From Lineus longissimus (Eukaryota > Nemertea > Pilidiophora > Heteronemertea > Lineidae): 64,000 nucleotides of DNA. The notes beneath the pieces are model-generated. The model worked only from the letters and a program-made list of their open reading frames with translations. It did no database searches and had not been told where the DNA came from. Where the stretch lies: NCBI RefSeq assembly GCF_910592395.1, contig NC_088312.1, forward strand, positions 14,076,001 to 14,140,000, in the 5' to 3' direction. The translations under genes were made by a program, and so were the position numbers. This document shows positions 41,001-54,400 of the stretch, piece by piece (positions within the stretch are counted from its first letter, which is position 1; each line of letters begins with the position of its first letter).

Positions 41001-43053
41001 GTACTTGGTGCGAAGTATACTCGTAATTTGATGGCGGTGTTGGAACCTTTTTACCAGCAGGTGGCGGTGCATTTCTGGTCAGACTCAGAAATAGCGCTGC
41101 ATTGGGTAAACTCTGATAAGACATTGAAACGTACGATTGCCATGAAAGTTGATACAATTCGTAAGTTGAGTGACGTCAGTGATTGGCGACATGTCGCAAG
41201 TGGCGATAATCCTGCGGATTTGATATCACGCGGTTGTGACGTTAAGCATTTGATAGCTTCTAGTCTATGGAACTCGGGTCCAGATTGGCTTGCGACCCAG
41301 GAACAATAGGACCTGTGGAAGTCTGGATTTAATTCAGGAAAATTGCTTGCCGCTGCTATTGAAATTGACACGTCTGACTCCACCTCACATCACAATGGAT
41401 ATAAGTAAAGTGATCGACATCAGTAGATTCAATAATCTCGAGCAACTATTACATGTTACTGTCTACGTTCTGAGATTCGCACGCATTAACCGGGAGACAC
41501 AACACATAACCGTAGGAGAAATGGAACAGGCCGAAACTCTTTGGGTGAAAGCAGTTCAATCTTCATATTTTTCTGAGGCCTTGGATTACTTAAATCAGGA
41601 CAAACCAAGCGGACGTATTCCGTGTATTGTGCAACAGTTGAATGTTGTGTTAGACACAAAAGGCGTTCTTCGTGGCGCGGGGAGATTAGGTAATGCTGTG
41701 TCGCTAGACAGTAATGCGCGTAAACCTGTGTTGTTACCTCGGAAATGCCACTTTACTAGACTTGTGATCAAAAGAGCGCATGCGCGCGTTCTTCATGCAG
41801 GATTAAGTTCAACCGTAGTTGCTGTGCGAAAACGGTATTGGATTACTGCAACGCGGGCAGAGGTTAGGTCAGTGTTGAAATCATGTGTAATCTGTAAACG
41901 TGTTACCGGCACTGCGTACCGGTTACCAAAGAGCCCTGATCTACCCGAATACCGTATTGATGCGACCAAAGCGTTTAGTAACATTGGTATGGACTTCACG
42001 GGACATCTTCTAGTGAAAGATCGCGATGGACATGTGTTCAAAGTTTACGTGTGTTTATTTACATGTTTAGGCACTAGAGGTGTAAACCTTGAACTGGTCA
42101 ATGATTTGAGCGCCGATTCGTTCATCAAAGCATTCAGAAGGCATTGTGGCACTTATGTTGTTCCAGATAGGTGTTTCTCCGACAACGCAACCAATTTCAA
42201 GTCGGGAAGTAGTGAAATCGAAAAGTTACTAAGGCGTGTGGCGAGTTCAGAAGTGCAAGAGCATTTTATTGCAAAGCGCATTAGATTTGATTTCATACCG
42301 GTACAGTCCCCCTGGTGGGGAGGTTCTTGGGAACGTCTCATAGGCGTAATGAAGTCAGTACTTAGGAAAGTGTTAGGCCGGGCATTGATTAGTTTTGAAG
42401 AAATGTACACATTGATCAAAGAGGTTCAGTCCGTCCTAAACAATAGGCCATTGACGTATGCAAGTGGATCAATAGAAGATCCCAAACCTCTGACACCGTC
42501 AATGCTATTGTTTGGCTACGAGACTGATGAGTTGCCACATGAGTTGTTTGATGAAACTGACCCTGATTGGTCACAAGTTGGGACTGCTGACTTCATTACG
42601 AGGGCAGAACGTAGGCGCGCTCAATTGCACACTCATTTTGTGACAAGGTTCAAGAATGAATACCTAAGCTGCTTACGTGAGAGACACGCTTACCAAGTGC
42701 GTAAACATTGTCCAAGTGATGATATCATTAGTGTAGGTGATGTAGTACAGGTTCATGAGGACAATATACCCCGTACACGTTGGAAACTAGGCCTTGTAAC
42801 TGAGCTATTGTTCGGCTCTGACAGTAGAGTCAGAGCAGCCAAAGTAAAAAGTGGGAATTGTTTTACTAGCAGAGCAATTTCGAAGTTGTATCCGTTAGAA
42901 GTCAGATCAGAATCTGTTAGACAAACTGTGTTAAGTGAATTAAAGTCATGTGATGATCCCGGGGAACCTGAGCTAAGATGTAGCAAGCGCCTTTCGGTGG
43001 CAGCGACGAGAAGCAAAATTGCAGCGCAGTTGGCCGGGGCGGAGGATGTGTAA
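38049..43053 (+). pseudogene. BEL/Pao gag-pol, frameshifted
   Basis: Gag (38049-38900) includes LPTFNGNLTDWLPF. Two CCHC-like knuckles follow (CEICGSPKHQPEKC; CRLCLLPGHFSRKC). The protease region has FIDEGS. Reverse transcriptase has ALVADIARAFL and YMDNLL in place of the usual YVDD-type motif, then RNase H (HSFSDATPAAIGTV). Integrase has an H2C2 finger (HARVLHAG...CVIC) and the DDE residues in GMDFTG, CFSDNATNF and WGGSWERLIG. Frame changes occur near 38485, 38675, 40620 and 41300. The protease-RT junction looks shortened, suggesting an internal deletion. Capsid-like particle formation and integration would be the family roles. Confidence 0.88.
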
Positions 43054-43226
43054 ACTAGGTTTACAGGCCACCGTAGACCAATTCACTGTAGTGAAATATG
43101 ACATGCATTTACGGAGTCACGTGGTTTATATGTTCACCCTTATAATAATGTTGTAATAAAGATCACTTCGCATGTGGAGTCACAAGAAGCACGTAGTTCC
43201 TCTTGCGTTTGTCCCTGTGGTCTCTA
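43047..43226 (+). repeat. 3' LTR of the BEL/Pao element
   Basis: Near-identical to 37223-37402. The integrase frame ends at its first bases (43053). A short inverted pol scrap follows to about 43245. Confidence 0.85.
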
Positions 43227-43256
43227 ATTATCACCGGAGTTACATATGACATAAAT

Positions 43257-43363
43257 TCTAACGTCTTTAATTTAAACCACCCAAATTTGCAACCTCCTTA
43301 TAAAATTGGTAACGTCCATATAAAAATTGCAACCTCCATTTATTGCGGATATAACCGCCCATA
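43257..43363. repeat. Inverted copy of the repeat unit at 10085-10190
   Basis: Near-perfect reverse complement of 10085-10190, with the same CCTCCATTTATTGCGGATAT block at its right edge. It lies immediately outside the BEL element. Confidence 0.7.
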
Positions 43364-44586
43364 CTGATGACTTTTGTAGAGGAGGCTTGGTCAAACAATG
43401 TAAAACCAGCATCGTTTTGAAGAGATGATGAATGATGACGAAACACCTCGATATACTTCGTCGCTTCTTTATTATCGATGAATCTGACTGCATGAATTAT
43501 TACAGAAGTGGATGCCTGAAATAAAGCGCGATAACCCCTGATGATGGGGTCATGAGATGAATATGCATATCCAGTGTCAGTCAAGAGATTTTTCCTCGGG
43601 AGCTATCAGTCACTCCCGTGGATTTGCCACTGGAGCTATAAAAAATCACTTCCCAGATGCACCCCAGGGGAGTGAATCACTCCCGCCACCAAGACGTTTC
43701 ACTCCTGGTATTTCAAGTCCAGAACAATATTTTGGTAGGGCTTCAACTGCATTTTTAAGAAGATAAGCAAAAGTTTGTCTTTGACTCCAAGTTGCATGTC
43801 AACAGTCATTCTCATACAAACAACTGCTGTAAATCATATGCTATAGATACTATTTAGTATTACTTAATAGAAAGCTTGAAGTGATCACTACTACAACTAG
43901 TATCAGCAAGGACATCAATGACATTCAGACAATGGAGAGCAAGTGTCAAGAGTGAGCAGCCTGTCTAAAGTCAGAACCATCAAATCACTTTGAGTCTCAT
44001 TCTTGCTATGAACTCACTCACTGCTAGTGCTGTGTCATTTATGGCCCAAGTGTGAGGGGGCCAGGCCAAGGCACAGGTGAGGGATCTGGAGTCGCAGCAC
44101 ATCAAGTGTAGAGCAGGGAAATAAAGATTGATTTAATCATACCCAGTCTTTGTCATTCTTTTTATGGATTTTTATTACAAGGTTGGACATTGATGAATTA
44201 TTGAATAGAAGTGGCCAGTCCTGGTGTCAAGTGACTTTGGTTGAAATAAAATAAGAATGGTTTAAGGAATTAATAACCAACAAATAACTTTATTCAATAT
44301 TACTCACTTGACTTGATTACTCACTTGATTATGATAAGGCAAGTCAGTGGTTGTAAAATATGAAAACTTGACAACATTCCATTCACTGAACAGAGATGAG
44401 AACAATGGTGAACAGAAACAAACAAGAAATATTAAAATTATAGATAATCATCTGAAACAAAACATACAAATTGAATTACAATGGAGTGCAATTTGCACAT
44501 GGAAGAATACTAGAATATAATAACTAGTCATCAGTACCGAGTAGGCCTACAGTACAATAGGGCCTACAGTTGCTTTAGTAGTAGTA
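43364..44586. other. Gene-free stretch between BEL element and the hAT-derived gene
   Basis: The minus-strand frame at 43267-43584 overlaps the repeat and shows no recognisable domain. 43590-43690 has alternating CACTCCCG and CGGGAG-type short repeats. The right part probably contains the 3' UTR of the downstream minus-strand gene. Confidence 0.4.
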
Positions 44587-47500
44587 TTAGTATAATGTTG
44601 GCTGCTGCAGGATGGAAGTATCTGGGGCATCGCCATGGTCTGGGTCAAGGACATATGAGAAGGGCTGTATGTCAATCTCATAGAGGGTATCTTCATCATC
44701 ACCCAGCGGCTCGTCGTCATGCCAGTCAAACTCATCTACATCAGACATGAAGGAATCTGCATCAGACTCGTCATCAGATGCTGCATTGACCCTGGGTTCA
44801 TCATCCTCGTCATCCTCATCATCACAGTCCTGAATAGAGAGATCAACCAAAGATTTACCAGACACTGACAGAGAATTGCAAGTAGTAGGATGCTCCATTC
44901 TAAGTACCCTTCTCTTCGTCATGTGAGCCACCACTGCCTCCTGGAGAATTTCTTCCTTCTCCTTGGCAGTGAAGGAGCCATCATTCAATTTGATTATGAG
45001 CATATTGTCCATGGTCGAGTGGCCGGTCTGCAAACGTCTGTCACTCAACATCGCATTGGGATGGCTAAACCCACTCTCAACCGTTCCGGTTGTAGCACTG
45101 AGACAGACAACCACTTCAACTAGCATAATGATGTTAGGGAACGACTTCCTTCTGTAGCTAGAAACGTTTCGCCAGAGTTCCTTGCAAGAGCATTTGCTGT
45201 AGAAACTTCTTTGCATGATCCGCAGGTCCTTCCACTCTCTCTTGACTAATGAACGATCAAATCCTTGGACATTTAGGGGCTCTTCGAACATGGTGGCGAA
45301 GGCGTTGATGCTTTCAAGGTCATCCTCTGCTTTTTCTTTCCAGTTCGCTGGATCTATCCAATGCATGTTTTGGTAGGTGTCACCATGGAAGGACTCAAAT
45401 CTTTCGGTCAAACACTCTGTCATCCTATTCAAAATTCTTTGGAAGCTGCCAACAAGAAGACCTGGATGATTATTTTCTGTCAAGTATGTGCACTGGTCCA
45501 GCTTCAGCACAACTGGCTCATTCCCCACAACTTGAGGTAATTCACATTCAACTGAGGACGATGCACCTGAATAGACAAAATCTACGCTAGAGGATTTCAA
45601 GTGACCATCTTGAGGTAATCCACTTGATGGATCTTCAACCAAATCATTAATTCTACTCAGTGCTAAATCAATTTCTGGCCAGACCTCAAACGCCATCAAC
45701 TGTGACTTCTCCAAACGCAGGGAAAGTTTGGCTACAATATCAGTCGCATGCTTAAGGAAGCTACACTGAGTGAGGAACCGAAAATCTCGCAAGCGCTTCA
45801 GCACACCAGGGAGTTTTGCATTCACTGGTTTATTTTCCTGTTGTGCAGTTGCCTTCATGTTTTCGCATGTTAACCCTAGGGGAACCCAATTCCGCAGAAG
45901 ATGATCTAAGCCCCTCCTAGTGTGTGCAATAAACCGGGTGCCATGCACCTTTGGAAAGATGAATGGTTTAACATTGAGAGCATTGCATGTTTCCTTGAAA
46001 CAACGTTTCAGTTTACCACTTCTTTTGAAAAGGTAGTACAAACATATCAGAAAATCTGATAAGTCTTTGAATGTCCTTTCCTTCTTTAATGAATCCGACA
46101 GTGCCAACTCCACTCTATGCAGGACACAGTGAGTCAGCACAAGCCAAGGTCGTTCTTCTTTCATCTTTGTGAGCACACCCTGTTTACAGCCGAAATTGAC
46201 ACTGGCACCATCTGCTGTCATGCCCACCAATTTGGTTTTGTAACTGGAAATAAATTAAAGCAGTGTTTTAAAAACGCATACTAACACTACAAAAAATACA
46301 AACAACCATCCACAAATTGTTGTCATACTAGATGTAGGTATATGCTTGTGTTCAAAGGTCTTGGGTATGAAGGAATTTTAAGGAACCTCAGGCTAGGCCC
46401 TTCTCAACCTGATCAACACAGGGCAAGGCATAACTTCAGACAAAATGCAGAGGATTTAGGCCAACTGCATGTATACTCACGTTTCATCTGTGACTGCGAG
46501 TTTTTTCACAAAGGCTGAATCGATTGCTCTTTTGACATTTTCTGATGTCGCGTCTCCATATTGATCCATGTCTTCAAGGGAAACTGCATAATAGACTGCT
46601 TGTCCAAAACGTGTCAACCTGATGTATACCAACTCTTTTTCTGATCCAGTCTTCCTTGCCTGGCTGCCATCAGCTAAACAGGAAAATGCATTGGCTGCTT
46701 CAATCAGACTGGTTATCTTTCGGCGCATGCTGTCTGCTATGTATGAAAGAAACTCCTTCGCCTTTTTAGCATCCTGGACTCCTTTCAACAGCTTCACCCC
46801 ATTGACTTTCTGGGCTTTTATCAGGGTCTTGAATGCTGAAAAGTTATCAAACACATTCTCTGACTTGAAAATAAATCACAGACAATCGTGTTCAAAGACA
46901 AACTAATCTCGCCCTAGTTAGTTTGTTTCTCTGCGAGGAATGGTGTAAAGCAAGGTGGGGTATTGTCACCCGTTTTATTTAGTATTTATTTAGATGAACT
47001 TTTAATCTCTCTAAGGAAATCAGGTTTAGGATGTTATGTTGGTTAAATTTTTTTGTGGCGCATTTGCTTATGCAGATGATATTATTATTTTATCTCCTAC
47101 AGTTAGTGCTTTAAAAAAGATGCTTAAGATTGCCTCTAGCTTTTCAATAGAATTTAATATAACATTTAATGCAACGAAAACGAAACTCCTTGTTTTTGGA
47201 GAAGTAGTTAATGTTCACATTGAATTTGAAGGGACTGTGTTAAGATCATCACTATCAGAAGTGCATTTAGGAATTTTACTCGGGATGAATATTATGCAGC
47301 AAAAAATTCAAGCCTCTGTCAATGATTTATATAAGAGAACAAACATGTTATTATCACAATTTCGTTATACTAATCCTGATGTAAAATATCGCCTGTTCAA
47401 AAGTTATTGTATGTCATTATATGGTTTTCAAAGCTGGGATCTCTCCACACCTTTTGTGCAGAATTTGTATATAGCATGGAGGAAGTGTATCCGTTTATTA

Positions 47501-50500
47501 ATGTTCTTACCATATCGCACCCGTAATGAGCTCCTTCCATCGATTGTAAATGATTGTTGTATTCAAGCCCAGGTTGAAAAAAGATTTATTAGATATTTTG
47601 ATGTGCTTTTTAAATCTGATAATGTGTATATTTCTCTCTGTAAGTCACTTTGTGTGAAAGGTAGTCGTTCTGCTTTAGGAAAATCATTTAACCTTCTGTC
47701 ATGTCTGTGCAGTAAATATGAAATTAATCGTTTTAGCAAATGGAATAAGGATGTCTCACTGACTAAGATTAATGTTACCTATAATAATAATGTTGTCCCA
47801 GTAGGTCTTCAAATTCGTGAACTATTATATATGAGAGACAACAAGTCTAATATCTTAAATAAGGAGGAATGTAATGGCATTATTAACTTCTTGTGCATTA
47901 ACTAGTTAATAACAATGTTAGCTTATTAGTAGTCTGAAAATTGCACTGCACTTGGCACTTCGCACAAACTTACTCTGTAATTCTGTACATAAGTACGAAA
48001 TAAATATATATATATATACTGTCTTCTCCCACTTAACCGAGCGCGGCTGAATCGTAAAATGACTAAGTCCAAATGAATAGGCCAATTTCACTGGTGGCAG
48101 GCGAACATTAGAAAGAACAGCCACAGCTGATAATTGACTCCCTTTTCGTGGTCAATGCCAATGCCTTCCACGTAAGTGGATAAAAGACATGAACATTGAC
48201 ATGGGGTAGTCCTGTACTGAATGAATGAATACAATACAACTAGCGTCCTCATTTTATGCCTATAGTGTTCGTTGACCAGAAATTTCTAATCTAGGGTCTA
48301 TGATAAAGCCAGCTTCATGGGTCTGCAGAATGTCCCAATAAAGAAGTCTTGCTGTCAACGAATAAATTAAAGAACAGATTAACTTATCAATTTACCAATC
48401 AATTTTTATTATCCAAACGGGACTTACACGTCATCATCAAAAACATCATCATCCTCTTCTCCTTCCGAAAACTCAATCCCCTCAACAAACTGCTCAAGCT
48501 CATCATTTACCGTCTCTACCCCCTCCCCGACTTCGTCATTGTCCTCAGGAACTAGGCCACTGGCTCTCCAACCGTTCATAATCGTCTGTTGTGTGACCCT
48601 TTCCCAGCCGAGGCTGATCATCCGGACCACATCCCGCCTGGTGATCCGCTCACAATGTTCTTGATCATCGGTGTGGCCGATTTTCCACACTTTCCAAATG
48701 GTCCTCAGGTGACACTTGAAGCTCCTGTTTACGGTCAAGTCCAAGGGCTGCAGCAGCGAAGTACACCGTCCTGGGATGAAAGTGTCTGTCCCATTCTATG
48801 CGGTGATTGCATCACGAAATTGGTGATTTCGATGCACCGGATACCTGTCTAAAGGTAACAGGAACGTGGCCCCTGCTACAAATGGCACAATCAGGGCCTG
48901 CAACCACTCGATTAGCGATTGGTGTCGGGCCCAACCCTGTGGACTACCAGTTACCTGGAAAAATAAACAACAAGTATGAACATTTACATTACTTTTCTGA
49001 ACAGTCAGACTTGCACAATGTTTTGGTTCCATCCATGACAAACCTATAATAATTTTAGTCATAGAAGTTCTGATTTTCCTAAAAAATACTACCATTAACT
49101 AGAATGACCGTCAATGACAACACTGATGACGTCAGGTACAGTCCTTTAAAAAAGTAAATGGACACACAAAAATCAAATTTTCTTGAAAACGGCTGGTGAT
49201 AAATCGATGCGGTTTGCTGCATTTGATAGGGCATTTAGTTGTGCATCATGATATCTACCACTTGGAAATTTGCTATTTTACCTATAAGTCAATTTTTTCG
49301 ATTTATGAAAGGTCCCAAAATCAACTTTTTTATCACGCATTTTTTGGGGGCAAATTTTATATTGACTGGAAGCTTCTGTTGAGTTATGAGTGAATATCTA
49401 AGAAATTCCACAGTTTTCACTTGAATCTGCAACTTATTAACCCATTTGTGCAAAAGGGTTTTGTTACCCGGTCTTCTACTGCGGAGATGCCCCCTTGATA
49501 TTATTCACCTGGCCCAGACAACCGGAATCATGTCACCATTTCAATGGCCTTGTTTAATATGCCTATGAATAGCTCTCCCAGGCCTGGATTTGGCAGCTGG
49601 ACAATGGGTTCACCAATATTACTTTACCCTCGCGTTTACAATACATCAATGTTAACAACATTTCCACCCCCATTCAAAACCTCAGCCAATAAGGAATTAA
49701 CACTCGGGCTGCATGTTGAAACTGACATAATTGGCTATGGTCGACTTCTCCAAAGTAATTCCAAAGTCAATAAACAAGGTGCAAAATTTTGACATAAAAT
49801 GCTGTTTTCCCACCAATTAACACAAGATATTTTCATCACCTTGATGGGGACGTGGGTTTTTCATCATGGTGATTCATCCTATCAAGAAAAAGTACGAAAA
49901 AAATCGGAAACGAAAAAGTTGATTTTGGGGCCTTTTGTAAATCAATAAATGTCGGTATTAGATAAAATGGCTAATTTTTATGTGGTAGATACCATGATGC
50001 ACAACTAAATGTCCTATCAAATGCAGCAAACCGAATCGATTTATCACCAGCCGTTTTCAAGAAAATTTGATTTTTGTGTGTCCATTTACTTTTTTGAAGG
50101 ACTGTACATGTCCTGTACTACAAGCACGGATTTGTATTCTATGCCAATACTCACTCGCACATTGTCTGGAGCATCCACCTGAAGCTGCCGAATGACGTCA
50201 CCATCTGGTGCCAAGCCTCTGAAGTTGACCTCGGCTCGTCCTTTTCGTCCGTCTGTCGTAACTACCAGAGTCACCATGCATCCAAGTTTCGGGTTGCCTT
50301 GGGATGATCTAATGTCAACATTCTGAGACCCAGTCGCTTCCATTGTTGATCTTGGCACCATATCAAACAACACGAACGTCTCATTCATGTTCATGATGAC
50401 ATCAAAATCAGCGTCTCTGATGAGGTCGGCAAAATCTCCCCGGTAGTCGGCAACCAAAGCCTGGGCGTTGTCAGGTAACCCCCTTGAATCCTTGATCTTC

Positions 50501-51374
50501 CTTTGATAGCTGATTTGTTTCCTGAAATGGAATTTGCATATTGTTGAAATTCACGGCATACAATCCATTGAGGCCGATCCATGCAACAGCGGAATAAAAC
50601 TCACCTTTCCATAAAGTTGCTAAGCCAATGTACAGATGCATGGAAAAGGTATCGCAGGGGTCTCTGTTCTTGTCTTTCGGCCTTCGTTTCGTTCGGAAGC
50701 TCTGCCAACCATTGCCGAAATTCTCTTCCAGCTTGCCCTTAAAATCCTCACCGGAAACAGGGAAACCAAGTCGTCGGCGCTCAAGGAACCAGGTGTTCAA
50801 ATTGTTTTCCATTTCGGGCCAGTATGCTGAAATAAAAAAGCTAACACGTTTAACATCTTTGGAAATATTGATTGCCGATAACCACAGGTATGAACGAAAT
50901 GTTAGTCCTAGGAATAAAGGTCCCAGGAACAATAATACTGATATTGTTAAAGGCATGGTCAGGGTCAGTCGCTTTGATGTATAGTGCGACTTGTTCTTCC
51001 CTCCATGACACAGAAGCGGACTTATTCCGGTCGGTATAGGCCAACAAAGAAGGAAATTCATTTAGCGAGGAATATAATGCTTATAGAAACACTACCTTGT
51101 GCATCAGTGCCGTGTTGCCGTTGTCTCCTCCGCCTTCTATGGTCTTGAGTTGATCTATCTCGGAGGGCAAACAAGTCATCCTGTGTGCTAAACCAACGTC
51201 TAAATGTCTGCGGTGCCATGCGGTGGTGTCTAGCAAAGGATGTCGCAGTTTCAGCATGACGTAATCCTATAGCATGCTTCAATTGGTATGTCTCGATAAG
51301 GTCAATCTTCTGATTGAGACTGTAGCTTTTCTGGTGCCTACGTGCACCAGGTACAGCCTGGTTAGCATCATCTA

Positions 51375-51429
<55 letters not shown>

Positions 51430-54400
51430 TTCATCATCAGTAGTGGTATCAGGGTCAGGGCTGTCAACATCATCTCCATGCTCCATTCCATACGTTAAGA
51501 TCATCAGGGTGCCTGCTAGGCCTACCCACAAAATCCATCGCATTGCGTGCATCTTACAAGAAGAACGTGGTCAAAGCAAGATGGCAGACAACAATTATGA
51601 CATTTGACACGAAAGTGCCCTTTATTGGATTTCCCCCACAAGAAAACGATTCCATAATCGATAAGATAAAATAAATTTATTTGAAAGACTCTGGATTGGT
51701 CAACCATACATGGACTTACGTAACTTCAATAATCATCACCCTGACTGCAGGGATTACTGGCCCTGACCGCGACCAGGCGTTATTGAATTGACAACATTTA
51801 CAAGGTTGTCTTCCTATAACCATTGATCAATGTAATTGGCTGTCATATTGAATGTTTGCAGCCCACCGGTAAAAACTACAGACTGCCATGTTTCTGGACT
51901 TAGTCATTTTCGAGCCATTTTCCTGGCGCTCGGTTAAGTGGGAGAAGACAGTATATAAGACATAGTGAGAACTAGTATTGGGCAATTCGCCTAACAGCAA
52001 ATTGCAGACCATATCCCTGGTGAAAGTATTTTGTCATGTTGAGAAATTAGGTTTGCACCAGGATATAACCAGATAACCTGAATAACCAGCTGAATTAGGT
52101 TGTGACAGTAGGTGCATCATAAATACTAGAATTAGCGATGGTTCTGGGACTGCAACAACTCAGCATATGGATGGTCAGAATCCAGCAGACAACAAGCAAA
52201 TGTAATCTGAATCTCAACATCTTTCGTATCTTTTGATGAGTTTTCTGGTCGAGTGAGGGAAACCAGTTGGCCATCTGATATGGCTGGTGGGTATGAAAGC
52301 TCCCAATGTTGGGACGACCAATAATACATTGCGTCTCCACAGTATTTATATTATAATACCTCCCTCCATGCACACATGGTTCTGCTGCCAATTTTTTCTT
52401 CAAATGATCTAGGTGTCAATCATGCACTTGTGGGTACTGGCACCACGTAGGCAACTTCTGATCTGATCTTAAGTGGCAGGTTTTTGGTGCTTTGTCCTGG
52501 TGCTCATTTTTAAGATGACAAAACACTATCACCAGGGATATGGTCTGCAATTGCTGTTAGGAAAGTCACAACCTGGGGACAAAAAATAAATGTGATTTAG
52601 ACTTCGCATTCCTTTGAAGTGTAGGTTGCAACATCCCAGGCCATTGATGCATGCATGGTCACAACATAGGGGCAACCGGGAATCATGGCAAGGATTTTTA
52701 CAACCATTCTTTTGAGGTGTAGATTGTGATGTGAGGGAAGTGTCTTGATCTCTACATAAAATTCCTTCGACATGGTGCAACAAACCAGTCCAGTAGATAT
52801 ATACATGGTCATAGCATACGGCATCGAGACAACCAGTATGCAAGGTTACGGCCAGGCCCAAGGGGTATGACCGATCAGCACTAAGAGTAAAAACGTAAAA
52901 TGCAATAATATCTTTTTAAACTAACTGCCACAGTAGGTTTATTTATTCAGTCTTTTTGAAGTAAAAGTATTACAGTGAAAAGAACGAAATACGGCTGGAA
53001 TATTATACTGGTTTGTCTTCGGACGGCAAATTCAGCACTGCACCGATGTCAAGGTTAAGACGGTTATACGACTTTGCCTCATCAGCTCCTCGTTGTCAAG
53101 GCTCCTATATCCGTGACTGATGCGGTCGCAGAACAGAACAGATGCTGATCATCCCCGTCACTGCGTCAGGCTGTAAAAGTACTAAAACAGAGCGAGGAAA
53201 TATTTTAACTTCACCAGAAGTTTTATCATTCATTATTCAGACCAACAGACACTGACTACCTGCTAATAGTCTATGAATTTCATAATGAATTTCATAATTC
53301 AGAACAAACACTTATCACCTTTGCTGACAATATTTTCAGAAGGTGTGTACATTCGTGTGTCCATTTACACTGCACGTGTATACGTGCTTTACTGTACATT
53401 TCTACAGGAGTGAGCAGAATGTACAGAAAAACGATCTCCAAAACTGTTGCTTTCAGCACTCGCGACACGTTAAGCGAGGTTTTAGCAATTATTTTCAGTG
53501 AAGGTATATCTCATGTGTAGAGTCTAGGTGATTTTCAGACATTCTTAGGTGTTTAAGGCGCACAGTTTGATGAAACTTGCCCGAATTCGTAATTTTTTTG
53601 ATGAATGTATATCCGCCATTGCGGGGATCTGGAAACTTTCGGATGACAAGTTTGCCTCAAAAGATGGACGTGCTCCCTATAATCACCCAAACTAACAGCG
53701 AATATATATTCTTAAGATCCTTTTCTTGACCTCTGATGAGTTAATTTTGTCTGATGCAGTGTTTCAACACAAATTTGAGGGCGATTACAATCACGAAAAA
53801 ATCACACTCACCCAGTCTAGAATGCGTAGACGAAATGTCTGTTGGCTCTTCCATGTAGCGGGTATCCTCCCACCTGTTCAGGTCGGGACAGATCAACGTT
53901 GAGCAACTTGCCTAATCGGTAAAAACGCGGGAGGCAGTGCTATTACCGGAACGGTTCAGAACCGGCGATTTTCATCAAAAATCACCCGAAAACTAAAAAG
54001 TAAGCAACGGCTGCAAAAATAAAGTACACGCTGTTCGTTAGCAGGTTATAAAACGTAACCTAACCAAATTTCAGGTCGTTCCGTGCGGCAGTTTCGGAGA
54101 TACGTGTCGAAAACCACATCCCTCAGGTCCTGGCGATCGGCTCAGTAAAAACAATAGACCATATCCACGGAGTTGTGGATATGGTCTAACAAGCACTAAA
54201 GTTTGGTTTTGGTAAGCAGCTGTAATAGTCTTCAAGGATGGTGGTCATATTTTTCAATTCGTGGTGCTCTAACAATAACATTACTCTAACACAAAGTTGA
54301 TTGAATCAAATCCATCTTTGCATAATTACAAACATTGACAATGTCAATGAATGAAATGCACCTACTTTTAAGGGGCAAGGCATCAAGTGCCAGCAGATAC

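Larger units (their letters stand above)
37223..43245 (+). mobile_element. BEL/Pao LTR retrotransposon, decayed and internally rearranged
   Basis: About 180-bp LTRs at 37223-37402 and 43047-43226 start TGTGTAAACTAGG and are nearly identical. Between them lie gag, aspartic protease, reverse transcriptase, RNase H and integrase regions in BEL/Pao order. Just inside the 5' LTR there is a duplicated pol fragment and inverted LTR and pol pieces. Four or more frame changes disrupt gag-pol. A clear target duplication was not found, and the right edge carries a short inverted pol fragment (TCTAATTATCACCGGAGTTA), so the outer boundary is approximate. Confidence 0.9.
48424..51552 (-). pseudogene. Pogo-like transposase, four exons, decayed
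   Basis: Exons: 51096-51552 (acidic run, then a psq-type helix-turn-helix: YSLNQKIDLIETYQ), 50605-50826 (CENP-B-type helix-turn-helix: WPEMENNLNTWFLERRRLG), 50155-50521 and 48424-48954 (DDE domain). DDE landmarks are NMNETFVLFDMV, VTTDGRKGRAEV, then LLPLDRYP and FIPGRCTSLLQPLDLTVN, ending in GWRASGL. Damage: the usual first catalytic Asp in NMDET is Asn, an in-frame TAG lies at 48796-48798, and the phases of exons 2 and 3 do not match. A start within exon 1 at 51483 is also possible. Acts, in the family, as a TA-targeting transposase. Confidence 0.85.
48019..51951 (-). mobile_element. Pogo-type DNA transposon, 3,933 bp, with TIRs and TA duplication
   Basis: Exact 26-bp inverted ends beginning CTGTCTTCTCCCACTTAACC are flanked by TA on both sides (48017-48018 and 51952-51953). 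Further inside both ends share AAAATGACTAAGTCCA. It contains a decayed four-exon transposase on the minus strand and a smaller MITE in its last intron. It sits in intron 2 of the hAT-derived gene. Confidence 0.9.

Noticed and set aside
43267-43584. Overlapping minus-strand frames next to the BEL element
   Set aside because: They read through a dispersed repeat and have no recognisable domain.
51058-51552. Signal-peptide-like N-terminus (RWILWVGLAGTLMILTYG) on the pogo transposase frame
   Set aside because: A nuclear transposase should not be secreted; translation probably starts at the later Met near 51483.
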